From NCBI RefSeq assembly GCF_004114375.1, contig NZ_CP034692.1, forward strand, positions 372,001-436,000: a stretch of DNA of 64,000 nucleotides, given 5' to 3'. The stretch comes from Halorubrum sp. BOL3-1 (GTDB lineage: Archaea > Halobacteriota > Halobacteria > Halobacteriales > Haloferacaceae). The notes under the pieces were generated by a model, which was not told the DNA's origin, ran no database searches, and was given only the letters and a program-made list of their open reading frames with translations. This document shows positions 40,698-48,490 of this stretch, piece by piece; positions within the stretch are counted from its first letter, which is position 1, and every line of letters begins with the position of its first letter. The position numbers were made by a program, and so were the translations under genes.

Positions 40698-41891
40698 CTA
40701 CGACAGCGCCGCGTCGAACGCTGCCCGGAGGTCGGCCTTCATGTCGTCGACGTGTTCGATCCCCACCGAGACCCGAATGAGACCGTCGGTGAGTCCGGCG
40801 GCGAGTCGCTCCTCGCGCGGGATGGCGGCGTGGGTCATCGCGGCCGGCTGCTCGATGAGGCTCTCGACGCCGCCGAGCGACTCCGCGAGCGTGAACACCT
40901 CCGTCTCGCTGACGACCGTCGAGGCCTCCTCTAAGCTGCCGTCGAGTTCGAACGAGAGCATCCCGCCGAAGTCGTCCATCTGCTCGGCCGCCAGCTCGTG
41001 GTCCGGGTGGCTCTCTAAGCCGGGGTAGTAGACCCGCTCGACCGCGTCGTGTCCCTCCAGCCACTCAGCGAGTTCGGTCGCGTTCTCGCAGTGGCGGTCC
41101 ATCCGGACGGGGAGCGTCTTTGTCCCGCGGAGGACTAGGAAGGCGTCGAACGGGCCGGGCGTCGCACCGACGGAGTTCTGATAGAAGCCGAGCCGCTCGT
41201 CCAGCTCGTCGTCGTCGACGATCAGCGCGCCGCCGATGGTGTCGGAGTGGCCGCCGAGGTACTTTGTCAGCGACTGGGAGACGATGTCCGCGCCGTGTTC
41301 GAGCGGCCGCTGGAGGTGGGGAGTCGCGAACGTGTTGTCGACGGCACAGAGCGCGTCGCCTTCGTGGGCGACCTCGGCCAGCGCGCCGATGTCGTTGACG
41401 TTCATCAGGGGATTCGTCGGCGTCTCGACCCACACCAGCCCCGTCTCCTCGCGCATCGCCGCCCGGACCGCGTCGTGGTCGCGCGTGTCGACGAACGTGG
41501 TCTCGACGTCGTACTCGTCGTACACCTGCGTTAAGATCCGGTGGGTCCCGCCGTACACGTCGTCGCCGGCGACGACGTGGTCGCCCGCGGACAGCAGGTT
41601 GAGGACGGTGTTGATCGCGCCCATCCCGGAAGAGAAACAGCGCGCGTGGCTGCCCGACTCCAGGGCGGCGAGGTTCGCCTCCAAGTCGCTCCGCGTCGGA
41701 TTCCCCGTGCGGCTGTACTCGTAGCCGCGGTGGTCACCGGGCGCGTCCTGCTCGTACGTCGAGTTCGCGTGGATCGGAGTCATCAGCGCCCCCGTCTCCG
41801 GATCCGGCTCCTGTCCGGCGTGAATCGCACGGGTCTCGAAGCGGCGGTCGTCGGCGGGTTCGCCGTCGCCGGCGTCAGATTGGTCGCTCAT
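40698..41891 (-). CDS. Cystathionine gamma-synthase/lyase-type PLP enzyme
   Basis: A 397-residue Cys/Met-metabolism enzyme (trans-sulfuration). Key motifs are [68 protein letters not shown], and [11 protein letters not shown] with the PLP lysine K210. The C-terminal domain has [26 protein letters not shown] and [11 protein letters not shown]. Gamma-synthase, gamma-lyase and homocysteine synthase cannot be separated by eye. The tRNA-Glu lies upstream on the same strand. Confidence 0.92.
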   Translation of the reverse strand: MSDQSDAGDGEPADDRRFETRAIHAGQEPDPETGALMTPIHANSTYEQDAPGDHRGYEYSRTGNPTRSDLEANLAALESGSHARCFSSGMGAINTVLNLLSAGDHVVAGDDVYGGTHRILTQVYDEYDVETTFVDTRDHDAVRAAMREETGLVWVETPTNPLMNVNDIGALAEVAHEGDALCAVDNTFATPHLQRPLEHGADIVSQSLTKYLGGHSDTIGGALIVDDDELDERLGFYQNSVGATPGPFDAFLVLRGTKTLPVRMDRHCENATELAEWLEGHDAVERVYYPGLESHPDHELAAEQMDDFGGMLSFELDGSLEEASTVVSETEVFTLAESLGGVESLIEQPAAMTHAAIPREERLAAGLTDGLIRVSVGIEHVDDMKADLRAAFDAALS

Positions 41892-41977
41892 ACGTATCCC
41901 TCGTCCCCGGGGCTGGTGATTCTTCCCCTTGGGGTCGTCTACGGAAGGAGACGCGTCGCTCGCAGTGTGAGAGTGGA

Positions 41978-42086
41978 TGCTCGGTCAGGGATTTGAACCC
42001 TGGTCGTCGGCTGACTTCCGAACCGGCGCCGAGGCGCCGCGTCCGCCGAAAGGCCAACATGATTGGCCGGACTACACCAACCGAGC
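41978..42086 (-). tRNA. tRNA-Glu (UUC) with intron
   Basis: Read leftward: GCTCGGTTGGTGTAGTCCGG, anticodon 5' half TTGGC-CTTTCG, an insertion, then A-GCCGA, ACCAGGGTTCAAATCCCT and GACCGAGCA. With the insertion removed a canonical 75-nt tRNA-Glu remains (anticodon loop C-TTTC-G-A, stem TTGGC/GCCGA, T arm CAGGG/CCCTG). The 34-base insertion lies at 37/38, the standard archaeal intron site. No other tRNA-Glu is in the window. Confidence 0.93.
42013..42046 (-). other. Intron in tRNA-Glu(UUC)
   Basis: The insertion reads GCGGACGCGGCGCC through CGGTTCGGAAGTC. A bulge-helix-bulge can be drawn: CTTTC pairs with GGAAG, GGAC pairs with GTTC, with 3-base bulges GGC and TCA on opposite strands. Cuts in those bulges give the mature tRNA. 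The inner part GGCGCC-T-CGGCGCC is self-complementary. The fold is direct from sequence; cleavage by the splicing endonuclease is inferred. Confidence 0.85.
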
Positions 42087-42203
42087 GTAAACGACGATTA
42101 CGCCGGGGACGATTTAACTCTTCTCAACTCCCCGTAGCGTGGGAGGGGAGCACACGCGGAGCGATCCGCGACGAAGCGGCGACGTACGTCGGATATCGCG
42201 TCG

Positions 42204-42770
42204 CTACTCGTCGACGTGAACCTTCTCGATCTCGACGGCCTCGCGGGGGTCGTCGTTGCGGCCGGTCGGCACGCCGCCGATCTCCTCGACGACGTCCATC
42301 CCGTCGATCACCTGCCCGAAGACGGCGTGTTTGCCGTCGAGGTGCGGCGTGGCGTCGAGCGTGATGAAGAACTGCGAGCCGTTCGTGTTCGGGCCGGAGT
42401 TCGCCATCGAGAGCACTCCGGGACCGTCGTGGGTGAGGTCGTCGTGGAACTCGTCGTCGAACTGGTAGCCCGGACCCCCGCGGCCGTTCTCCATCGGGTC
42501 GCCGCCCTGAAGCATGAAGTCGTCGATGACGCGGTGGAAGACGATGCCCTCGTACAGCGAGTCGCCGCGGACCTCGCCGGTTTTCGGGTCCTCCCACGTG
42601 TTCGTCTCCGGCGCCGGCTCCGCGTCGGCGGCGGGGTCGTGGCGGGCCAAGCCGAGGAAGTTCTCGACCGTCTTCGGCGCGCGGTCGGCAAACAGCTCGA
42701 CGGCGATTTCGCCGTGGTTGGTCTGGAGCGTCACCTGCGGGTTGTCGGGGTCAGAAACCTCTCGTGCCAT
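42204..42770 (-). CDS. Cyclophilin-type peptidyl-prolyl isomerase
   Basis: A 188-residue cytoplasmic foldase that isomerises X-Pro bonds. Cyclophilin motifs are [38 protein letters not shown] (active-site Arg and Phe), [20 protein letters not shown], and [18 protein letters not shown]. An acidic insertion [20 protein letters not shown] is a variant seen in haloarchaeal members. [15 protein letters not shown] at 42770 is the natural start; the longer open frame upstream is antisense to the XapX gene promoter. Confidence 0.94.
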   Translation of the reverse strand: MAREVSDPDNPQVTLQTNHGEIAVELFADRAPKTVENFLGLARHDPAADAEPAPETNTWEDPKTGEVRGDSLYEGIVFHRVIDDFMLQGGDPMENGRGGPGYQFDDEFHDDLTHDGPGVLSMANSGPNTNGSQFFITLDATPHLDGKHAVFGQVIDGMDVVEEIGGVPTGRNDDPREAVEIEKVHVDE

Positions 42771-42888
42771 GTCCCCGAGGAGGGACGCGCGTCGGAAAAC
42801 CCTACCCATCCGCGCGCTACAGACCCGCGCGGACGCTTCGCCGGCCGCGAACACCGCGCTTATAACCGAACGCCGCCGACCCGTCGAC

Positions 42889-43089
42889 ATGAGTTCGACC
42901 CCCGTCCTGACCGTCGCCGCGCTCCTCGTCGGGGCGTCGGTCGGCGCGCTGTTCGCGTTCCTCCGCGTCCCGATTCCGGCGCCCCCGGAGCTGCCGGGCG
43001 TGATGGCGATCGTCGGGATATACCTCGGGTTCAAGCTCGTCGGCTACGCCGACGTCGGCTTCGACCTGCTCGACGCGCTCGGGCTGTAG
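42889..43089 (+). CDS. XapX / DUF1427 small membrane protein
   Basis: A 66-residue protein with two hydrophobic helices: [42 protein letters not shown] matches the XapX pattern (Pro-rich PxPAPP turn between helices). Function unknown. GCTTATAACC at 42857-42866 gives a TATA element about 27 nt from the ATG. It is divergent from the cyclophilin gene. Confidence 0.85.
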   Translation: MSSTPVLTVAALLVGASVGALFAFLRVPIPAPPELPGVMAIVGIYLGFKLVGYADVGFDLLDALGL

Positions 43090-43199
43090 CGCTCCCCGCT
43101 TTGACTCGGAGTCTCGCTCCCCGACCCGGTGTCCCGCTCCTCGCTCCGACCGCTCTCCCGGCCGGTATCGTTTTCCACGGGGCGCGAGCAGTATCACGT

Positions 43200-43685
43200 A
43201 TGTACGACGAGATCCTCCTGCCCGTCGCGCCCGGCGGGGAAGCGAACGACGCGATTCCGCATGCGATCGGCCTCGCCCGGCGGTCCGACGCGACGGTCCG
43301 CGTCGTCTCGGCCGCTGACACCCCGGTCGACACGCTCGCGGGACCGCAGCTCGGGGCGTTCTCCGACCGGCTCGCGGACGCGGCCGAAGAGCGCGTGGAG
43401 GCGGTGACCGCCGAACTGGAGGCCGCCGGCGTGAAAGCGGTCGGGAACGTCGTCCGCGGCGAGCCGCTGGAGGTGATCGAGAACGCGATCGACGACGGCG
43501 TCGACATCGTCGTCATGCCGAGCCACACCCGCCGCGGGATCCGCCGACTCCTCCTCGGTAGCGTGACGGAGAAGGTAATTCGCGTCGCGTCCGTGCCCGT
43601 CGTGACGGTGCCGATGGCCGACTCAGAGGAGGCGGCGGACGACGAGGGCGTTGACGACGCGGGCGACGCGTCCGGACTCCGGTGA
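43200..43685 (+). CDS. UspA-type universal stress protein
   Basis: A 161-residue Usp-fold protein: MYDEILLPVAPGGEANDAIP, DIVVMPSHTRRGIRRLLLGSVTEKVIRVASVPVVTVP. The ATP-binding pattern G-x2-G-x9-G-S/T is altered (SHTRRGIRRLLLGSV), so nucleotide binding is possible but not certain. The tail is acidic. The stop overlaps the GTG start of truA, an unusual pairing that makes truA expression depend on it. Confidence 0.9.
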   Translation: MYDEILLPVAPGGEANDAIPHAIGLARRSDATVRVVSAADTPVDTLAGPQLGAFSDRLADAAEERVEAVTAELEAAGVKAVGNVVRGEPLEVIENAIDDGVDIVVMPSHTRRGIRRLLLGSVTEKVIRVASVPVVTVPMADSEEAADDEGVDDAGDASGLR

Positions 43686-44602
43686 CGAGCGAACCGACCG
43701 CGCGGGAGACGGTCACCCGCGCCTTCCGCGTCGCGTACGACGGTCGGGAATACGCCGGATTTCAGCGCCAGCCGCACGCGCACACGGTCGCGGACGCGCT
43801 CCTCGACGCGCTCGCTCAACATGGGATCGTCGACCGCGGGGACGGACCGACCCACGCCACGCCACCCGGTTACGCCGCCGCCGGACGGACCGACGCGGGG
43901 GTCTCGGCGGTGGCCCAGACGGTCGCGTTCGAGGCGCCGACGTGGCTCACGCCGCGCGCGTTCAACGGTCACCTGCCTGGGTCGGTCCGCGTGTGGGCCG
44001 CCGCCGACGTCGAGGACGGCTTCCACGCGACCCACGACGCGGTCCGGCGGACGTACCGGTACTACCTCTACGCGCCCGATACCGCCGACAGAGGCTCCTC
44101 CGGTACCGCGCACAGAGACCCCGAACACGCGGTCGACGACGAGCGATTCCGCGACGCGCTCGCGCGGTTCGACGGCGACCACGACTTCCACAACCTGACG
44201 TCGGACGAGACGGGGACGGTCCGCGACCTCGACGCGCGGGCGACCCGGGAGGGAGACGCGCTCGTCGTCGTCGAACTCGCGGCGGACGGCTTCCCGCGGT
44301 CGCTCGTGCGGCGGGTCGTCGCCGCGGTCCGAGCCGTCGGCCGGGGAACTGCGGACCTCGCGTGGATCGATCGGTTGCTCGCGCCCGAGCCGGTTCCGGG
44401 GGAACGCGGCGTCGGGCCGGCGCCCCCGGAACCGCTCGTCCTGTGGGACGTGGCCTACCCCGACGCGGAGTTCGGGGTCGACCCCGAGGCCGCGGAGAGC
44501 GCTCGCGTCGCCTTCGGGGAGCGCCACCGGGACGCCCGCCACGCCGCGGCCGCCACCCGAGCGGTCCGCGACAGGCTGTTCTCGGCTATTGCGGAGGAGT
44601 GA
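43682..44602 (+). CDS. truA: tRNA pseudouridine synthase A
   Basis: A 306-residue enzyme converting uridine 38-40 of the tRNA anticodon arm to pseudouridine. The catalytic motif AAGRTDAGVSAVAQ has D71; FRVAYDGREYAGFQRQ and HDFHNLTSDETG are further family marks. The start is GTG at 43682, overlapping the UspA stop (GTGA). The C-terminal ~50 residues are extended compared with bacterial TruA, as usual in haloarchaea. Confidence 0.94.
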   Translation: MTSEPTARETVTRAFRVAYDGREYAGFQRQPHAHTVADALLDALAQHGIVDRGDGPTHATPPGYAAAGRTDAGVSAVAQTVAFEAPTWLTPRAFNGHLPGSVRVWAAADVEDGFHATHDAVRRTYRYYLYAPDTADRGSSGTAHRDPEHAVDDERFRDALARFDGDHDFHNLTSDETGTVRDLDARATREGDALVVVELAADGFPRSLVRRVVAAVRAVGRGTADLAWIDRLLAPEPVPGERGVGPAPPEPLVLWDVAYPDAEFGVDPEAAESARVAFGERHRDARHAAAATRAVRDRLFSAIAEE

Positions 44603-44632
44603 GGAGACCGCGACGGAGGACCGGGGAAGACC

Positions 44633-45166
44633 TCACGCCGCCGATCCGCCCGCCGGCGTCTCCATCCCGTCGACGCGGACCAGCAGGGAGTTCCCGTCGA
44701 CGTTCGTCGCGTCGACGACGCCCGAGAGCCGCAGTCCGGTCGCCGGGGTCGGGCCGACCGTCACGTGGTCTCCCGCGTCGAACGGACCGACCGGGCCCCG
44801 GATCACGAGTTCGGCGCGGCACAGCTCCGGGTTCGCGACGCTCGACAGGTCTATCTCGGCAACGGTAACGTCCTCGACGGGGGTACCCTCGCGCTCGACC
44901 GGGGTCGTCGCGGCGTCATCCAGCCGCTCGATGCCGAGCGTGTCGTACGCCCTGTCGGTTGGGACGTAGCCGCCGTCGGGCCCGGCGACGCCCTCGACGA
45001 GGCCGAGCGTTCGCAGGCTTCCCATCCGGTTCCGAACCGTTCCCGCGTTGCGGTCGATGGCGTCAGCTATCTCGCGGCCCTGTACCGGCGCGTCCCGCCC
45101 CTCCGCGAGGTTGACGAGCGCGGTGAGCACGCGTTCCTGACTCGAACTCAACTGAATGTTCGACAT
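44633..45166 (-). CDS. HTH transcriptional regulator (Rrf2/TrmB-like)
   Basis: A 177-residue protein. Residues 5-75 form a winged helix (SSSQERVLTALVNLAEGRDAPVQGREIADAIDRNAGTVRNRMGSL). Residues ~95-170 form a beta-rich domain (VAEIDLSSVANPELCRAEL, HVTVGPTPATGLRLSGVV) of unknown ligand. It faces a 418-base AT-rich gap that carries repeats, possibly its own operators. Convergent with truA. Confidence 0.8.
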   Translation of the reverse strand: MSNIQLSSSQERVLTALVNLAEGRDAPVQGREIADAIDRNAGTVRNRMGSLRTLGLVEGVAGPDGGYVPTDRAYDTLGIERLDDAATTPVEREGTPVEDVTVAEIDLSSVANPELCRAELVIRGPVGPFDAGDHVTVGPTPATGLRLSGVVDATNVDGNSLLVRVDGMETPAGGSAA

Positions 45167-45584
45167 ACAACAACCGAGAGGTATCTATCTGATAAATGTT
45201 TGCGTATAACGACATTATATGGTTGATATACAGTTTAAATAGGTATATTTTGTTGTTAACAGCAGATTAGTAGCGATATTAGTTTGGAACACGGGATCGA
45301 ACTCTCCCCGATCAGTATTATCTGATAAATAGCAGTTCTACACTCAATTTCAACAGATTAAGACGTCTGTATCGAATTAAGTCTGTTATTACGCACGCAC
45401 AGTATCGATTCTTTATACGATCTACACAGCAAGTATTTACGGACACGACCGGAAGCGGCGGGCGACAGATGACGATCCAACACAGCGGTCGGAACCGCCC
45501 GCAGGCGCGAATCGATCCTCAGCGACGGGCCGCCGCGATCCCGTCCGGACGGCGGGTACGTCGGTCGGCTCGGGACCGAGAGCG
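45167..45584. promoter_or_regulatory. AT-rich intergenic region with 12-bp direct repeats
   Basis: This 418-base gap separates the HTH gene from nadE. It is strikingly AT-rich up to about 45430. TATCTGATAAAT occurs twice exactly (45186-45197 and 45320-45331). Other TATA-like elements (GTTTAAATAGG, TTAACAGC, TTTATACG) are present. No open frame has coding character. It likely contains the promoters of both divergent genes and regulator sites. Confidence 0.65.
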
Positions 45585-46565
45585 ATGACCGACCGCGAAT
45601 CGGCGTTCGGTCACGACGACGCCGAACCCGCGGTGCGGTCGGCGGGAAACGGAGACGACACGCGAGACGGCGACCGCGCCGCCGACGAGACGCCGCCGCT
45701 CCCTCGCTCGCTACTTCCGGACCGGGACCCCGCGATCGAGCGCGGTCGGATCCGGTCGTTCCTCGCCGATCGGGTGAGCGCCGCTGGCGCCGACGGCGTC
45801 GTGGTGAACATGAGCGGCGGACTCGACTCGACGGTGACGGCCGCGATCGCCGTCGAGGCGCTCGGCGCCGACCGCGTGTACGGGCTGATACTCCCGTGTA
45901 ACAAGGTCGGGGCGCCGCACGCCCGCGACGCCGAGGCGATCGCGGAGGCGCTCGACATCGAACACGACACCGTCCACCTCCAGCCGCTTTTCGCCCAGTT
46001 CGGCGCGGTCGTCCCCGATCGGTTCGACCTCCACGACGAACCGGTTCAGTCCGGGAACGCGGTCGCGCGGCTCCGGATGGCCGTCGCGTACCTCGCCGCC
46101 AACGCGACGGACCGCCTGGTCTGTGGCACCGTCAACCGCAGCGAGGTCCTCTTGGGGTACCTGACGAAGTACGGCGACGGCGCGGCCGACCTGTTCCCGC
46201 TGGGACACCTCTACAAGACGGCCGTCCGAGCGCTCGCGGTCGAGCTTGACGTGCCGGAGTTCGTCGTCGAGAAGCCCCCCACGGCCGGGTTCCTCCCCGG
46301 ACAGCGCGACGCGGACGACCTCGGTGCCCCCTACGGGGTGATCGACCCCGTCCTCCACCTCGGCGTCGACCGCGGACTCGACCCGGAAGCGGTCGTCAAG
46401 CGAACCGCGGCGGCGGTCGCCGACGCCACCCTGACCGGCGGCGCGAGCGGCGACGGCGAGTTCGCGGCCGTCGACCGCGAACTCGTCGCGGACCTGCTAG
46501 GCCGCCACCGCGCGACGGCCCACAAGCGGCTCCCGCCGCCGACGCCCGACGCGGACCTGGAGTGA
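45585..46565 (+). CDS. nadE: NAD+ synthetase, ammonia-dependent
   Basis: A 326-residue enzyme that amidates nicotinic acid adenine dinucleotide to NAD+. The ATP pyrophosphatase P-loop SGGLDS is at 77-82; GLILPCN, VCGTVNRSEVLLGYLTKYGDGAADLFPLG and KTAVRALA are conserved NadE segments. The N-terminal ~45 residues are a halophile-specific acidic extension, so a later start is possible. No glutaminase domain is present, so it uses free ammonia. Confidence 0.93.
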   Translation: MTDRESAFGHDDAEPAVRSAGNGDDTRDGDRAADETPPLPRSLLPDRDPAIERGRIRSFLADRVSAAGADGVVVNMSGGLDSTVTAAIAVEALGADRVYGLILPCNKVGAPHARDAEAIAEALDIEHDTVHLQPLFAQFGAVVPDRFDLHDEPVQSGNAVARLRMAVAYLAANATDRLVCGTVNRSEVLLGYLTKYGDGAADLFPLGHLYKTAVRALAVELDVPEFVVEKPPTAGFLPGQRDADDLGAPYGVIDPVLHLGVDRGLDPEAVVKRTAAAVADATLTGGASGDGEFAAVDRELVADLLGRHRATAHKRLPPPTPDADLE

Positions 46566-46590
46566 CGGTGACTCCCCGCCCGGTCGCCGC

Positions 46591-48066
46591 TCAGTCCCAG
46601 TCGGCCGGCCAGAGGTCGGCGGCGCGCATCCCCGTCTCGAAGTCCGCCTCGCGGAACGCGGCCGCGAGCTCGCCTCGGTCGAGCCGCGGCAGGTCGCGCT
46701 CGGGCGCCGCGAACTCGGTGACGAGCAGCGCGGTCAGCATCGCGTGTTCGCGGACGTTCCGGTCGTCGACCTTGTCGCGGGTGTCGGCGTGTGTGTGGCC
46801 CCACCCTCGACCGCGGTCGCCCGAGTCGCTGTGGAGTTGGAGCGCCGGCACGCCGCGGCGCACGAACGGCCACTGGTCGGAGAACGGGTGCGGCTGCGCG
46901 TCGACCTCGATCGGCTGGCGCGTCGCCGCCGACACCGCCTCCGCGACCGACGCGGTCGCCGTCGAGGCGTGCGCGAGCGCGACGAGGTCGCGGAACCGCC
47001 CGGCGCCGTCGACGTTGACCACGCCCTTCACCCGGTCGAGATCGACGCCCTCCGCGAGGCGTTCCGCGCCGAGCAGTCCGACCTCCTCGGCGCCGACCGC
47101 GACGACGTCGACCCCGACCTGGAGGTCGGCGCCCGCCAGAATATCGGCCGCGGTCGCGACCGTCGCGATCCCGCAGCCGTTGTCGAGCGCGCCCTCCGCG
47201 ATGTCGTGGGCGTCGTAGTGGGCTAAGAGGAGGACGCGCTCGTCGGTATCCGGCCCGGCGCGCCCGAGCACATTCCGGCTCTCTCCCGGTGTCGTCGACG
47301 CCTCGACGGAGAGTTCGGCCCGCACGACGGGCCCCGACTCGGTTGTTCGCCCGTCACTCGTGCCGCCGACCGCGTCGGCCCCGCCTCCTCTTTTTCGCCC
47401 GCTCCCGACCGCGTACTCGCGGAGCCACGCGCCGGTCTCCTTCGAGACGCCGACGGCGACCGCCTCGGCCTCCTCACCGAACGTGAGCGACCCGGTGGGC
47501 GGGAGCTGCCCGTCGAGGTGGTTGACGAACACGAAGCCGACCGCGCCCGCGTCGACCGCGTAGCCGAACTTCTCCATGCGGTGGAAGAACCGGCCGCCCG
47601 AGGGGGTCGTCGTCGAGGCGACCGCGATCCGGCCGTCCACGTCGCGGTCGTCGATCTCTTCAGGGGTGCCGTAGCCGACGTCGACGAGTTCGCCGGCCGC
47701 GTCCCCGCCCGGCGAGTACGGGAGCGCGAGCGCCTCGAACGAGCGCGTCGCCGGCTCCCCGTCCCGGCCCGAGACGGTCACGTCGAGCGACGCCGCCCCG
47801 CGCTCCCAGGTCGGGAGACCGAACGGCTCCGTCCGCACGTCCGCGAGTCCCGCGCGCTCGAAGGCGTCCGCGACGAGTCCGGCGGCCCGTCGCTCCCCCT
47901 CGCTGCCGGCCATACGGCTCCCGATCGCGGTGAGGTCGGTGAGGAAAGTCCACGGTTCGTCGTCGGTCCACGTCGCGCCGAGCGCGGGGGCGAGCGCGGT
48001 CGCCCGCTCGCGCACACGCTCGACTGCGGCCCACGAACTCGGCTCGGTTTCGTCGGCGTCGGTCAT
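46591..48066 (-). CDS. M28 family peptidase with PA domain
   Basis: A 491-residue zinc aminopeptidase. A PA-type insert spans ~110-250. The M28 core has LLLAHYDAHDIAEGALDNGCGIA (metal His/Asp), VDVVAVGAEEVGLLGAERLAE (Glu pair), VVNVDGAGRF (metal Asp) and GWGHTHADTRDKVDDRNVREHA (metal His). No signal peptide or Tat motif is visible, so it probably acts in the cytoplasm. Convergent with nadE by 25 bases. Confidence 0.91.
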   Translation of the reverse strand: MTDADETEPSSWAAVERVRERATALAPALGATWTDDEPWTFLTDLTAIGSRMAGSEGERRAAGLVADAFERAGLADVRTEPFGLPTWERGAASLDVTVSGRDGEPATRSFEALALPYSPGGDAAGELVDVGYGTPEEIDDRDVDGRIAVASTTTPSGGRFFHRMEKFGYAVDAGAVGFVFVNHLDGQLPPTGSLTFGEEAEAVAVGVSKETGAWLREYAVGSGRKRGGGADAVGGTSDGRTTESGPVVRAELSVEASTTPGESRNVLGRAGPDTDERVLLLAHYDAHDIAEGALDNGCGIATVATAADILAGADLQVGVDVVAVGAEEVGLLGAERLAEGVDLDRVKGVVNVDGAGRFRDLVALAHASTATASVAEAVSAATRQPIEVDAQPHPFSDQWPFVRRGVPALQLHSDSGDRGRGWGHTHADTRDKVDDRNVREHAMLTALLVTEFAAPERDLPRLDRGELAAAFREADFETGMRAADLWPADWD

Positions 48067-48183
48067 GGGTCAGGCACCGTCGGCGGCGGGTTAAGACTGT
48101 GGCTCGCGGAAATCGGCGCTTGGAACCGGTCCCGTCGGCGGAAACGCTACGTTCAAGTGGGACGGTCGGGTACCTCGAATTGA

Positions 48184-48254
48184 GCACCGTTGGTCCAGTG
48201 GTAGGACATTAGCTTCCCAAGCTAATAGCCCGGGTTCAATTCCCGGACGGTGCA
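48184..48254 (+). tRNA. tRNA-Gly (CCC)
   Basis: A 71-nt cloverleaf: GCACCGT/ACGGTGC acceptor, GTCC/GGAC D stem, TTAGC-TTCCCAA-GCTAA anticodon arm with anticodon CCC, CCGGG-TTCAATT-CCCGG T arm, discriminator A, no encoded CCA. It is preceded by CAAGTGGGACGGTCGG... without a clear TATA. Confidence 0.96.
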
Positions 48255-48298
48255 TACCTGCGGCTCGCGGGTTGCTCGCCGCAGGTATGCACCGTCCG
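48244..48298. repeat. Perfect 21-bp inverted repeat overlapping tRNA-Gly 3' end
   Basis: The left arm (48244-48264) comprises the last 11 bases of tRNA-Gly plus TACCTGCGGC. The right arm (48278-48298) is its exact reverse complement. The loop is 13 bases. Such a stem could terminate or delay processing of the tRNA transcript, or mark an old inversion/integration at the tRNA end. Confidence 0.9.
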
Positions 48299-48490
48299 TT
48301 GTCCCGTTCGCTCCGTCGCCGGCGGCTTCTCCGCCGGCCATCAGGGAGACCTCCGGTCTCTCCCTACTCGCGGTCGCCACGGGCAGCCGCTCGCAGGCGC
48401 GCCGTCGTGTCCGTGTCGGTCAGCGTCGCCCCGATCCGAGGACGAGCCCCCAACGACACGCCTTTTCAGGGCCGACCCTCTCTTTGCGGT
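48299..48490. other. Spacer before rqcH
   Basis: About 190 GC-rich bases without a convincing gene. CGCCTTTTCAGGG at about 48458-48470 provides a weak TATA-like element 28 nt before the rqcH ATG. Confidence 0.45.
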
